A stretch of DNA of 64,000 bases from Nocardioides cavernaquae (GCF_003600895.1 NZ_QYRP01000002.1:1612001-1676000); one strand, 5' to 3'. Shown: positions 27,946 through 36,664, numbered from the stretch's first letter. Notes: generated by a model from the letters alone, not told the origin. Numbers and translations are program-made.

Positions 27946-29670
27946 GTGGCCAAGTCTCGTCGATCCAGCTCCAGTCGACGCAGTTCGGGCAGCCGGGGAC
28001 CGAAGGCTGAGCGGCCGCTGCCGTTCGTCGGCCCGGGCGAGCGGCTGTGGGTGCTGGACATCCCCTATGGCACGCAGGTCGACGCCGCGAGCTGGCACCC
28101 GGCCGTCAAGACCCACCTGTACGTCGGTCGGCGGCTGCCCGCTGAGCTCGAGCCCTATCGGCCCGGTCCGTACACGCTTGGCAGGTTCGTCGAGAACACC
28201 CTGAACCCCGACTCCCCGGTCAAGAACCCCGAAGCAACCGACGAGCTCGAGCCGCGGCAGATCCAGTTCGAGGGAGCGGATGTGATCGCGGCAAGGGCCG
28301 AGGCTGGCGGACGTCAGTTCCTGCTCGCCGACGAGCCGGGGGTCGGCAAGACGATCACCGCTGTGCTCGGGGCAACCGCGGTCGGCAGTCTGCGGGGTGC
28401 GCAGCGGGTCCTGGTCGTCGCGGATCGACCGGCCGCAATCACCATCGGTCACTGGTGCCGGACGATCACCGCGCTCGGCGACGGTGGCATGGACTGGGTG
28501 GTCATCACCTGGGACCGGCTGGAGAAGGTCGCGGCGTACGACTGGGACGTGATCATCGCGGACGAGGCGCACGCGCTGCGGCGTACGACGACGAAGCGCT
28601 GGAAGCTCTGGGCGAAGATCTCCGGGCACTCGAAACCGCACGACAAGGCGCCGTTCGTCATCGCCACCACCGCGACGCCGGGCCACACCCCGCTCGAGCT
28701 GCCCTACCTCGCCCCTGCCTATGCCCAGGTCCTCAACGAGCCGATGAGCGCCTGGTACGCCGCGCGGCAGCCCGCCGTCGTCTTCGGCGAGGCGCTCGAG
28801 CGGCACGGAATCGGGATCGAGGAGGGACGCTACGGCGGCACCTGGTCCGCCGATCCCGCCCGCCGCGCGGCCGACCTGAAGCTGGTCCGCGGATGGCTCG
28901 CCGACGAGCGGCCGCCGGCGATGCTGCACCGCGCGGCACCGTGGGGCCCGGTGCCGATCTCGGGCATGCCGGTCACGCTCGACCCGGCCGAGCGGGCGGC
29001 GTACGAGGCCGAGTGGGGCGAGTTCTGCCGGGAGATGGACATCGCCCGGCGTGGCCGCAACACCGCCAAGGGTCGGGCCGCACTGCTGCGGTTCCGGCAG
29101 AAGGCCGGCCTGATCCGGGTCGACTCGACAGTCGCGTGGATCGCCCAGCAGGTCGCCGCCGAGCGGCAGGTCGCGTGCTCGGTGGAGTTCGTCGCGACCG
29201 CTGCCGACCCGATCGCGGACCGACTCCGCGACGCAGGGCTCGAGGTCGCCACCATCTACGGCCAGGACCGTTTCGACCCCGAGGCCGAGAGGCTCAGGTT
29301 CCAGACAGGCAAGGCGAAGGTCTGCGTCTTCACGACCGTTGCCTCCATCAGCCTGCACGCGGGGGAGACGCTCGCCGACGGTCGGCAGGCGAGCACCGAG
29401 CCGCGGGTCGGCGTGTTCCACCAGGCCCGGTTCTCCGGCATCGCCGGACGCCAGGTCACCGGCCGGACCCACCGCGACCACCAGGTCTCGCCGTGGCACA
29501 TCGCCTACGCCGAGGGCACCGTCGAGGAGCAGGTGGGCAAGGTGATGGTCGAGCGCATCGCTGCGGCCTCAGACACGGTCGGCGGCGACACGAGCGGCCT
29601 GGTCGACCTCGCCGGCCTGCTCGGTGCCGACTGGCTCCCGTCAGCAGCACTCGTCGAGCATCAGGCCTGA
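27946..29670 (+). CDS. SNF2-like superfamily 2 helicase, phage-type
   Basis: Putative DNA helicase/translocase (574 aa). Walker A LADEPGVGKT (about 127-135), DEAH box IIADEAHAL (about 202-210), motif III TATPG (about 242-246) and motif VI-like GRQVTGRTHRDH (about 503-514). The N-terminal 25 residues are Ser/Arg-rich and basic. The C-terminal pattern DTVGGDTSGL with a closing LLGADWLP is, as far as I recall, like helicases of actinobacteriophages. It starts with GTG 30 bases after the tRNA-Tyr terminator, a classical integration neighbourhood, but no integrase, repeats or other phage genes are present. Substrate unknown. Confidence 0.75.
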   Translation: MAKSRRSSSSRRSSGSRGPKAERPLPFVGPGERLWVLDIPYGTQVDAASWHPAVKTHLYVGRRLPAELEPYRPGPYTLGRFVENTLNPDSPVKNPEATDELEPRQIQFEGADVIAARAEAGGRQFLLADEPGVGKTITAVLGATAVGSLRGAQRVLVVADRPAAITIGHWCRTITALGDGGMDWVVITWDRLEKVAAYDWDVIIADEAHALRRTTTKRWKLWAKISGHSKPHDKAPFVIATTATPGHTPLELPYLAPAYAQVLNEPMSAWYAARQPAVVFGEALERHGIGIEEGRYGGTWSADPARRAADLKLVRGWLADERPPAMLHRAAPWGPVPISGMPVTLDPAERAAYEAEWGEFCREMDIARRGRNTAKGRAALLRFRQKAGLIRVDSTVAWIAQQVAAERQVACSVEFVATAADPIADRLRDAGLEVATIYGQDRFDPEAERLRFQTGKAKVCVFTTVASISLHAGETLADGRQASTEPRVGVFHQARFSGIAGRQVTGRTHRDHQVSPWHIAYAEGTVEEQVGKVMVERIAAASDTVGGDTSGLVDLAGLLGADWLPSAALVEHQA

Positions 29671-29765
29671 CCGACGCGGGTCCTCGGTTCACACACTTGT
29701 TACCCCCAGGGCTCTTCGGCCGAAACGCCCGGGCGGTGAAGTAGTACCTGACCCGCTACCGAGCG

Positions 29766-29888
29766 GGGCGCCCCTAGGGTTCCGTCTCCCGAGCACACGC
29801 TGCCTCGGGAGGGCCTGGTCCGAGAGGGGAGGCGGTGGGACGACGACGTCGCACCGCTCCACGGCGGGACAAAAGCCCGGGAGGCCGA
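29766..29888 (+). promoter_or_regulatory. Guanidine-I riboswitch (ykkC-yxkD class)
   Basis: The conserved sequence blocks of the guanidine-I aptamer appear in order: CTAGGGTTCCG (29774-29784), TGGTCCGAGAGG (about 29816-29827), and ACGGCGGGACAAAAGCCCGG (29861-29880), with pairing arms between them (TCTCCCGAG/CTCGGGAGG). The gene set behind it (permease, DUF1989 pair, urea/guanidine carboxylase relative, allophanate hydrolase) is the one known to be under guanidine control. The region from 29888 to the start codon holds GGCC-rich hairpins and two T-runs that could serve as the switch platform; ON control by guanidine is expected from the class. Confidence 0.93.
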
Positions 29889-29957
29889 ATGGCCCCGGCT
29901 GCCGTGCGCCCTTTTTGTGTACGGCGAGGTCGGGCCTACCGTTTTCGGAGGCACCTC

Positions 29958-31526
29958 TTGTCCACCCACCTCGCATCCAGCAGCGGAGAGGCGCTCAGCG
30001 CGACCGATCTCCACACCTTTGGCTACACCCAGCAGCTGGCCCGGCGTGTCGGCACCTACGCGTCGTTCGCGGCCGGCTTCTCGTTCGTCTCGATCCTGAC
30101 CACCGTCTTCCAGCTCTTCGGCCTCGGCTACAGCTTCGGTGGCACCGCGTTCTTCTGGACCTGGCCCGCCGTCTTCGCCGGACAGATCCTGGTCGCCCTC
30201 TGCTTCGCAGAGCTGGCGGCGCGCTATCCGCTCTCGGGCGCGATCTTCCAGTGGTCGCGCCGCCTCGGCGGATCCGTGGTCGGCTGGTTCGCCGGCTGGA
30301 CCATGATCGTCGCCCAGATCATCACCGTCGCGGCGGCCGCGATCGCTCTCCAGGTCGTGCTCCCCGCGGTCTGGTCCGGCTTCCAGGTCATCGGCACGGA
30401 CCCCTCGGTCTTCTCCCCGGACGGCGCGACCAACGCGGTCTTCCTCGGCTGCCTGTTGCTGATCGCCACGACGACGCTCAACGCCGTCTCGGTCCACATC
30501 ACCGCGGTCGTGAACTCCGTCGGGGTCACCTGTGAGCTGATCGGCATCGCGCTGCTCGTCGTACTCCTGTTCGGCAACGCCGAGCGCGGCCCGTCCGTGG
30601 TCCTCCACCACACCAACCTCGACGCCTCCACCGGCTACGTTGTCCCGCTGCTGATCTCGTCGCTCATGGCGGCCTACGTGCTGGTCGGCTTCGACTCCGC
30701 GGGCGAGCTCGCCGAGGAGACCCACAAGCCGCGCGCGACCACGCCTCGCACCATCCTGCGCGCCGTGGTTGCCTCCGGCATCGGTGGCGCGTTCCTGCTG
30801 CTCGCCGCGCTCATGGCGGCCCCCAGCCTGGCGCCTGACGACCTGGGCCTGGGCGGCCTGCCCTACGTCCTGACCAGCCAGCTCGGCACCTTCTGGGGCA
30901 AGGTCCTGCTCGTCGACGTCGCCCTGGCCGTGTGCGTCTGCACCCTCGCCATCCAGACCGCCGCCGCGCGGATGATCTTCTCGATGTCGCGCGACGACGT
31001 GCTGCCGTTCTCCTCGGCGCTGCGCAAGGTCTCACCCCGCACCGGCACCCCGGTGCTCGCCACGGTCGTGCCCGGCGTCGGCGCCGCGATCTGCCTGCTG
31101 GTCAACGTCAAGAACGCTGGTCTGTTCCTCGGCCTGTGCAGCGTCTGCATCATGCTCATGTACATCGCCTACCTCGCGGTCACCGGCTCCATGCTGGTGA
31201 GCCGCCTGCGCGGGACGCTGGAGACCGGCGGCGTCGACGAGAACGGCAAGCCGCTCTTCTCGATGGGCCCGAAGCTGGGCCTCGTCGTCAACGTGCTGGC
31301 CGTCGCCTACGGCGTCTTCATGGCGATCAACCTGGGCCTGCCGCGCGCTGACGTCTACGACCCGGCCGGCGAGGGCTGGTACCTCCACTACCTCCCGCTG
31401 GTCACCCTCGCCGTCACCTTCGGCGCGGGCGCCATCGCGTACGCCGTGAAGCGCGAGAGCTATCACGCATCGGTCCTGCCGGTGATCGCTGCCGAGCCCG
31501 TCCGGGCGTACGCCGAGGAGTCCTGA
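29958..31526 (+). CDS. APC-family permease, probable guanidine or amine importer
   Basis: Amino acid-polyamine-organocation transporter (522 aa, about 12 helices). Family sequence: ALCFAELAARYPLSGAIFQW (consensus AELA..YP.SGG.Y), VGFDSAGELAEETHKPRATTPR. The TTG at 29958 is chosen because GGAGG lies 7 bases upstream; the frame is open further but the upstream part overlaps the riboswitch platform. As first gene behind a guanidine riboswitch it most likely brings in guanidine or a related compound; substrate is inferred from context. Confidence 0.85.
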   Translation: MSTHLASSSGEALSATDLHTFGYTQQLARRVGTYASFAAGFSFVSILTTVFQLFGLGYSFGGTAFFWTWPAVFAGQILVALCFAELAARYPLSGAIFQWSRRLGGSVVGWFAGWTMIVAQIITVAAAAIALQVVLPAVWSGFQVIGTDPSVFSPDGATNAVFLGCLLLIATTTLNAVSVHITAVVNSVGVTCELIGIALLVVLLFGNAERGPSVVLHHTNLDASTGYVVPLLISSLMAAYVLVGFDSAGELAEETHKPRATTPRTILRAVVASGIGGAFLLLAALMAAPSLAPDDLGLGGLPYVLTSQLGTFWGKVLLVDVALAVCVCTLAIQTAAARMIFSMSRDDVLPFSSALRKVSPRTGTPVLATVVPGVGAAICLLVNVKNAGLFLGLCSVCIMLMYIAYLAVTGSMLVSRLRGTLETGGVDENGKPLFSMGPKLGLVVNVLAVAYGVFMAINLGLPRADVYDPAGEGWYLHYLPLVTLAVTFGAGAIAYAVKRESYHASVLPVIAAEPVRAYAEES

Positions 31527-32224
31527 TGAGCCTCTACGCCCACGAGATCCCGGGCGGAGCGGCCTGGTCGACCCCGGTGCGTGCCGGCCGGCTGGTCACG
31601 CTGACCGCGCTCGGCGACGACGCCAACTGCAGCACCCTGATCGTCGGTGCCGACCGGGTCGACCGGATGAACATCCCCGACACCCTGAAGGCGCAGATGT
31701 CGGCGCGGATCCTCCCGCCGATGGTGCTCATGTCCGACCGGGGCCTGGCGCTCGCCTCCGTCGTGGCATCCAGCCTGGACTGGCACGACTGTCTGGGCGG
31801 CTTCGGCCACGACGCCCACCTGGCCAGGTTCGGCCCGAGCAGCTACCAGGCCGACCGCAACGAGTGGCGGCGCTCGGCCCACACCGGCCTCGTCACCGAG
31901 CTCACCAAGCACGGCCTCGGCGAGCGCGACCTGCATGCCCCGGTCAACTTCTTCAGTCGGGTCTCGATCGGGGAGGACGGCTCGTCGCTCTCCTTCGCGC
32001 CCGGTCACTCCGTCGCAGGTGACACCGTCACGCTGCGCACGGAGCAGGACGTCCTGATCGTGGTGAGCACGGCTCCGCATCCGATGTCGGTTGCCGCCTA
32101 CGCCCCGGCCGGGGTACGGGTCACGGTCGACACCGCACCGGTGGTGGGTCCCGACGACGCGTCGTACGTGTTCCGGGCGGAGTCCGCGCGGGCGCTGGAG
32201 ATGACGCGGAGGGCCGTGGCATGA
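31526..32224 (+). CDS. DUF1989 urea carboxylase-associated protein, carboxyguanidine deiminase subunit type (first)
   Basis: DUF1989 protein (232 aa) of the urea-amidolyase-associated group. In Pseudomonas the paired proteins CgdA and CgdB were shown to deiminate carboxyguanidine to allophanate. Seen: WHDCLGGFGHDAHLARFGPSSYQ, HAPVNFFSRVSIGEDGS and SFAPGHSVAGDTVTLR. Start overlaps the permease stop by one base; the stop overlaps the next gene by ATGA. I cannot decide from sequence alone which of the two proteins corresponds to CgdA and which to CgdB. Confidence 0.88.
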   Translation: MSLYAHEIPGGAAWSTPVRAGRLVTLTALGDDANCSTLIVGADRVDRMNIPDTLKAQMSARILPPMVLMSDRGLALASVVASSLDWHDCLGGFGHDAHLARFGPSSYQADRNEWRRSAHTGLVTELTKHGLGERDLHAPVNFFSRVSIGEDGSSLSFAPGHSVAGDTVTLRTEQDVLIVVSTAPHPMSVAAYAPAGVRVTVDTAPVVGPDDASYVFRAESARALEMTRRAVA

Positions 32225-32883
32225 CCGCGGTGCACACGAGCCCGGCCGTCGCGGCCGGGCCGGCCGGCAACCCCGCGAACGGCCCCGTCCACGACGCCAC
32301 CATCGGGTCCGGGGACGGTGCCCTGGTGCGCGTCCCCGCGGGCGGGCGCCTCCGGATCGTCGACCTCTTCGGCAACCAGGCAGCCGACACGCTGCTCTAC
32401 GACGCGGACGACATCGACAACCGCTACTCGGCGTTCGACACCATCAGGGAACAGGGCGCGGTCTTCCTGACCACCGGCTCCCGCTTGCTCTCGACCCGCC
32501 TCGACGAGCTCGCCGTGATCACCGATGACACCGTCGGGCGCCACGACACGATCGGTGGCGCCTGCGCGCAGGAGAGCAACGTGATCCGCTACGGCGAGCA
32601 CGTGCGCCACCAGCACGCGTGCCGGCAGACGTTCCTGGCCTACGGCGCCGCCGCGGGCATCGGGCAGCGCGAGCTGGGCCACAACATCAACTTCTTCATG
32701 AACGTGCCGGTCACCTCTGCGGGTGGGCTGCAGTTCGACGACGGTCTCTCCGCACCGGGGAAGTACGTCGAGCTGACCGCCAGCCGCGACATCTGGGTGC
32801 TGCTCTCCAACTGCCCGCAGCTCAACAATCCCTGCAACGGCTGGGACCCGACGCCGCTGCAGCTGCTGGGGTGGTGGTCGTGA
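32221..32883 (+). CDS. DUF1989 urea carboxylase-associated protein, carboxyguanidine deiminase subunit type (second)
   Basis: Second DUF1989 protein (220 aa), partner of the one before it. It has the putative metal-binding cysteines of this subgroup: GACAQESN, HQHACRQTF and the late NCPQLNNPCNGWDPTPLQ. GHNINFFMNVPV corresponds to the NFFS region of the first protein. ATGA overlap upstream; its TGA shares a base with the ATG of the carboxyltransferase gene, leaving no room for another domain between them. Confidence 0.88.
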   Translation: MTAVHTSPAVAAGPAGNPANGPVHDATIGSGDGALVRVPAGGRLRIVDLFGNQAADTLLYDADDIDNRYSAFDTIREQGAVFLTTGSRLLSTRLDELAVITDDTVGRHDTIGGACAQESNVIRYGEHVRHQHACRQTFLAYGAAAGIGQRELGHNINFFMNVPVTSAGGLQFDDGLSAPGKYVELTASRDIWVLLSNCPQLNNPCNGWDPTPLQLLGWWS

Positions 32884-34931
32884 TGGCGGCCACCAAGGTG
32901 ACCGTGGTCGACGCCGGCGTCCAGACCACCGTGCAGGACATCGACGGACGCCGCGGCTACTGGGACGTCGGGGTGCCGCCGTCCGGGGCCTTCGACGAGT
33001 TCACCTTCGCGCTGGTGAACGCGGCAGTCGGCAACCCGGACACCGCCGGCGGACTCGAGTGCGTGGTCCGGGGACCGGTGCTCGCCTTCGACACCGACAC
33101 CCTCGTCTGCGTCGGTGGCGGGTTGACCGACGCGTCGGTGGACGGCTGGCCGCTGTCGCCGGGTGAGGTCCGTCGGGTGCGCGCCGGAGCGGTCCTCGAC
33201 GTCGGTCCCGTCGACGGCCCCGGCATGCGCGGGTACGTCGCGGTGCAGGGCGGCATCGACGTGCCCCGGGTCCTCGGCAGCCGTGCCACCTTCATCCTGG
33301 GCGGCTTCGGGGGCGTCGAGGGCCGCCCGGTGCTCGATGGTGACGTTCTTCCGCTCGGCCGCCGGGAGAACCTGGCGGCCCCGGTGGAGGTCGTCGACCT
33401 GCTCCCGGCGTTGGGCGGCGAGTGGGAGCTGCGCGTGATCGCGGGTCCCCACGGAGCCCCCGAGCACCTGACGGTCGAGGGCGTCCGGGAGCTCTTCGCC
33501 ACGAGCTGGCGGGTCGACCACCGGGCCGACCGGACGGGCGTGCGGCTGGTCGGGCCGATGCCCGGCTGGGCGCGCACCGACGGGGGCGAGGCCGGGCTGC
33601 ACCCGAGCAACGTGCACGACTCGGCCTATCCGGTCGGAGGGATCATGCTCTCGGGTGACACCCCCGTCATCGTCGGCAAGGACGGCCCGTCGCTGGGAGG
33701 GTTCGTGGTGCCGGCAGGCGTCATCGGCGCCGACCTGTGGAAGCTGGGCCAGCTCCGGCCGGGCGACACCGTGCAACTGGTCCCTGTCGCGCCGGACGAC
33801 GCAGAGGCCGCCATGCGCGAGCGGCGGGCCCTGCTCGATCTCGTGCGCGGACTGGGGGATCGCAAGCCCTGTGCGCAGATCACGCCCGTGCAGGGTGGGG
33901 CTGAGGGTCCGGCTGAGGGTCCGGCTGGGGATGGCCGCACAGCCCCGGAGCGCATCACCTGGGACCGGCCCGCGCAGCTGGCCGAGCGGCCCGCGGCGGG
34001 CCACCACCCGGCGTACTCGATCAGGCGGTCGGGGGACCGGCACCTGCTGCTCGAGGCCGGCCCGTCCTCGCTGGAGCTGACCGTGCGGGTCTGGATCCAC
34101 CTCCTCGCCGAGGCGCTGCGGGCCGACCGCCCGGACGGTGTCGCGGAGATCGTCGAGGGCGTCAGGTCCGTGCTCGTCAAGGTCGACGACGCCGTCCTGC
34201 GGCTGCCCGACCTGGCCCGGCACCTGGTCGGTCTCGCGGCCGACCTCGCCGACCCCGCGACCGTCGTCCTCGACGTGCGCGAGGTGACGATGCCGATGGC
34301 CTTCGACCATCCCGAGGCCCACGAGGCGATGCGGCGCTACCAGTCGGTGAACCCGACGGCGCCGTGGAACCCCGACAACGTCGAGTTCATCCGCCGGGTC
34401 AACGACCTGCCGCAGCGCGACGACGTGTTCGGCGTGGTCACCGAGGCCACCTATCTGGTGGTGGGGCTGGGCGACGTCTACCTGGGTGCACCGGTGGCCG
34501 TGCCGATCGACCCGCGCCACCGGCTGGTGACCACGAAGTACAACCCCGCGCGCACCTGGACTCCTCAGAACGCCGTCGGTATCGGCGGCATCTACCTGTG
34601 CATCTACGGGATGGAGGGTCCCGGCGGCTACCAGCTGGTCGGTCGGACCGTGCCGGTCTGGCGACTGATCGCGGAAGATCCGGGACGCGACCCGAAGCCC
34701 TGGCTCCTGCGCCAGTTCGACCGGATCCGGTTCGTTCCGGTGACCGCGGAGGAGCTTGCGTTGCAGCGCGCGGAGATCAAGGCCGGAGTCCGGGACCTCG
34801 ACATCCGGCCGGCGACGTTCTCGGTGGCCGAGGTGGCTGCGCTCGAGGAGGGCGCGGCCGACGAGATCGCGCTGGTCCGGGCTCATCGCCGGGCCGCGTT
34901 CGACGCGGAGCGACAGAGGTGGGTCTCATGA
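32883..34931 (+). CDS. Carboxyltransferase-only urea/guanidine carboxylase (AHS2-AHS1), lacking BC and BCCP domains
   Basis: 682 aa against about 1200 for urea and guanidine carboxylases. Residues 1 to about 320 are the AHS2/KipA half (VVDAGVQTTVQDIDGRRGYW, GVPPSGAFDEF). Residues about 378-590 are the AHS1/KipI half (YSIRRSGDRHLLLEAG, DVYLGAPVAVPIDPRHRLV, GIGGIYLCIYGMEGPGGYQL). The C-terminus ends at AAFDAERQRW, the point where full-length enzymes go on to the biotin carrier domain; no EAMKM-type biotin site is present and no biotin carboxylase domain precedes it. A low-complexity GPAEG repeat lies in the linker. Activity therefore needs BC-BCCP from elsewhere, or the reaction differs. Probable function: transfer of carboxyl to guanidine or urea. 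Confidence 0.85.
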   Translation: MAATKVTVVDAGVQTTVQDIDGRRGYWDVGVPPSGAFDEFTFALVNAAVGNPDTAGGLECVVRGPVLAFDTDTLVCVGGGLTDASVDGWPLSPGEVRRVRAGAVLDVGPVDGPGMRGYVAVQGGIDVPRVLGSRATFILGGFGGVEGRPVLDGDVLPLGRRENLAAPVEVVDLLPALGGEWELRVIAGPHGAPEHLTVEGVRELFATSWRVDHRADRTGVRLVGPMPGWARTDGGEAGLHPSNVHDSAYPVGGIMLSGDTPVIVGKDGPSLGGFVVPAGVIGADLWKLGQLRPGDTVQLVPVAPDDAEAAMRERRALLDLVRGLGDRKPCAQITPVQGGAEGPAEGPAGDGRTAPERITWDRPAQLAERPAAGHHPAYSIRRSGDRHLLLEAGPSSLELTVRVWIHLLAEALRADRPDGVAEIVEGVRSVLVKVDDAVLRLPDLARHLVGLAADLADPATVVLDVREVTMPMAFDHPEAHEAMRRYQSVNPTAPWNPDNVEFIRRVNDLPQRDDVFGVVTEATYLVVGLGDVYLGAPVAVPIDPRHRLVTTKYNPARTWTPQNAVGIGGIYLCIYGMEGPGGYQLVGRTVPVWRLIAEDPGRDPKPWLLRQFDRIRFVPVTAEELALQRAEIKAGVRDLDIRPATFSVAEVAALEEGAADEIALVRAHRRAAFDAERQRWVS

Positions 34932-36544
34932 GTGACCAGCCGACGTTCATCCACCGGCTCTCGGATGCCGAGGTGGCCGCCTTCGAAGCCGCCGCCCCGG
35001 ATGGTCCCCTGTCCGGAGTCACCTTCGCGATCAAGGACAACATCGACCTGGTCGGGGTGCCGACCACAGCGGCCGACCCGCGGCGTACGACGCCGGCGGC
35101 CGCGTCCGCGACCGCCGTCCAGCGGCTGCTCGACGCCGGCGCTGTGCCCGTGGGCAAGACCAACATGGACCAGTACGCCACCGGCCTGGTCGGCACGCGC
35201 TCGCCGTACGGCGCCTGCCACTCGGTCTTCTCCCCGGAACACGTCAGTGGCGGATCGAGCTCCGGGAGCGCAGTGGCAGTGGCCTCCGGCGATGCCGAGG
35301 TGGCGCTGGCCACCGACACCGCAGGGAGTGGTCGGGTGCCCGCTGCATTCAACGGGCTCGTCGGGCTCAAGCCGAGCAAGGGGCTGGTCCCGACGACCGG
35401 CACCGTCCCGGCGTGCGCATCGCTGGACTGCGTCACCGTCATGACGCGCACCGTGGCCCGGGCCCGGGAGGTGTTCACCGTGATCGCGGGACCCGACGCG
35501 GCGGATCCCTGGTCGCGCGCCGTGCCGCAGCGCCCGACCCCGGCGCGACCGGTGATCGCGGTGCCCGTGGGGGACCTCGATCTCGACCCGCCGCACCAGG
35601 TGGCCTGGGAGGCCTCGGTCGCCCGCGCCCGGTCGCAGTGGGACGTGGTCGAGCTGGACATCGCGGCGTTCCTCGACGCGGCCACGCTGCTCTACAGCGG
35701 CCCCTGGGTCGCCGAGCGGCGGCTCGCGTTCGGGGAGGCGCTCACCGATGATCCGGAAGTTGACCCCGCCGTGCGCGAGATCGTGGCGGGTGCTCCGGAC
35801 CTGTCGGCAACGGACGTCTTCGCGGCCTTCCACCGGCTCGCGGCGCTCGATGCCTCATCACGCCAGGCCTGGCAGGTGGCCGATGCCCTGCTGCTGCCCG
35901 TCACGCCGACCCACCCCACGTTGGCCGACGTCGTTGCGGATCCGATCGGGGTCAACACCCGGCTCGGACGCTTCACCAACATGACGAACCTGCTCGACCT
36001 GTGCGCAGTCGCCTTCCCCGGCCCTGTGCGCGGCGACGGGCTGCCGTTCGGGGCCCAGCTGCTGGCTCCCGCGGGAGGGGACCTTGCGCTGCTGGACCTC
36101 GCCGCGGCGTGGGGTGGGGAGCAGGTCGACGAAGCCGCGGCCGAGGATCGCGTGGAGCTGGTCGTCGCTGGTGCGCACCTGGCCGGCGAACCACTCAACG
36201 CGGACCTCGTCGCGCGTGGTGGGGTCTTCGTCCGGGCCGCGCGGATGGCCCCCGACTACCGCATGTACGTCGTCGACGGCCCACTCCCGCGGCCCGGGGT
36301 GACCCGGCTCCCCGCCGCTCAGGCGGGAGCCCCGAGTGCGCTGGAGGTCGAGGTCTGGTCGCTGCCGGCGGCAGCGCTGTCCGGGTTCCAGGCGACGATC
36401 GCGCCGCCGCTCGGCCTGGGGCAGGTGGACCTGGATGACGGCACACGCCTGCTCGGCTTCCTCTGCAGTGCCGACGGGGTCGACGCCGTCCGCGACATCA
36501 CGACGTACGGCGGGTGGAGGGCGTGGCGCGCTTCCGTCCGGTGA
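34928..36544 (+). CDS. atzF: Allophanate hydrolase
   Basis: Amidase-signature enzyme (538 aa) that splits allophanate to ammonium and CO2, the last step of urea-carboxylase or guanidine-carboxylase pathways. Catalytic Lys in AIKDNIDLVG (about residue 36), cis-Ser in GGSSSGSAVAVASG (about 110) and nucleophile Ser in DTAGSGRVPAA (about 134). The last about 130 residues form the separate C-terminal domain seen in AtzF (MYVVDGPLPRPGVTRLP). ATGA overlap with the carboxyltransferase gene; end of the operon. Confidence 0.93.
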   Translation: MSDQPTFIHRLSDAEVAAFEAAAPDGPLSGVTFAIKDNIDLVGVPTTAADPRRTTPAAASATAVQRLLDAGAVPVGKTNMDQYATGLVGTRSPYGACHSVFSPEHVSGGSSSGSAVAVASGDAEVALATDTAGSGRVPAAFNGLVGLKPSKGLVPTTGTVPACASLDCVTVMTRTVARAREVFTVIAGPDAADPWSRAVPQRPTPARPVIAVPVGDLDLDPPHQVAWEASVARARSQWDVVELDIAAFLDAATLLYSGPWVAERRLAFGEALTDDPEVDPAVREIVAGAPDLSATDVFAAFHRLAALDASSRQAWQVADALLLPVTPTHPTLADVVADPIGVNTRLGRFTNMTNLLDLCAVAFPGPVRGDGLPFGAQLLAPAGGDLALLDLAAAWGGEQVDEAAAEDRVELVVAGAHLAGEPLNADLVARGGVFVRAARMAPDYRMYVVDGPLPRPGVTRLPAAQAGAPSALEVEVWSLPAAALSGFQATIAPPLGLGQVDLDDGTRLLGFLCSADGVDAVRDITTYGGWRAWRASVR

Positions 36545-36586
36545 GGCCGAAGGGCGTCTTCTTGACGCTCGTCCAGAAAACGCAGG

Positions 36587-36606
36587 TACCTACGTAGGTA
36601 GTTACC
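36587..36606. promoter_or_regulatory. Palindromic operator candidate TACCTACGTAGGTA
   Basis: Perfect 14-base palindrome (36587-36600) followed by an overlapping GGTAGTTACC (36597-36606, perfect GGTA/TACC arms). It is 118 bases upstream of a 34-codon ORF and 0.6 kb from the end of a LAL-type LuxR regulator gene. Dyad sites of this size are typical for GerE/LuxR helix-turn-helix dimers. Function not shown. Confidence 0.4.
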
Positions 36607-36664
36607 CCGTCGTGCCCTGCTGACCGCGGGCTGATGCTGAAGGTGGGGAAGGAACCACCGACCT

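Noticed and set aside
27786..29670. Integrated prophage or island at tRNA-Tyr
   Set aside because: No integrase, no duplicated tRNA 3' end downstream and only one phage-like gene; base composition does not change.
29671..29765. Separate small gene between the helicase and the riboswitch
   Set aside because: No start codon with a ribosome-binding site; the stretch holds short GC stems and probably the helicase terminator and operon promoter.
32221..32883. Biotin carboxylase domain lost by a frameshift before the carboxyltransferase
   Set aside because: The preceding DNA encodes an intact DUF1989 protein whose stop overlaps the carboxyltransferase start, so there is no degraded BC sequence.
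32640..34886. 748-codon minus-strand frame opposite the carboxyltransferase
   Set aside because: Shadow of the real gene; the plus strand has AHS1/AHS2 motifs and coupled start/stop overlaps.
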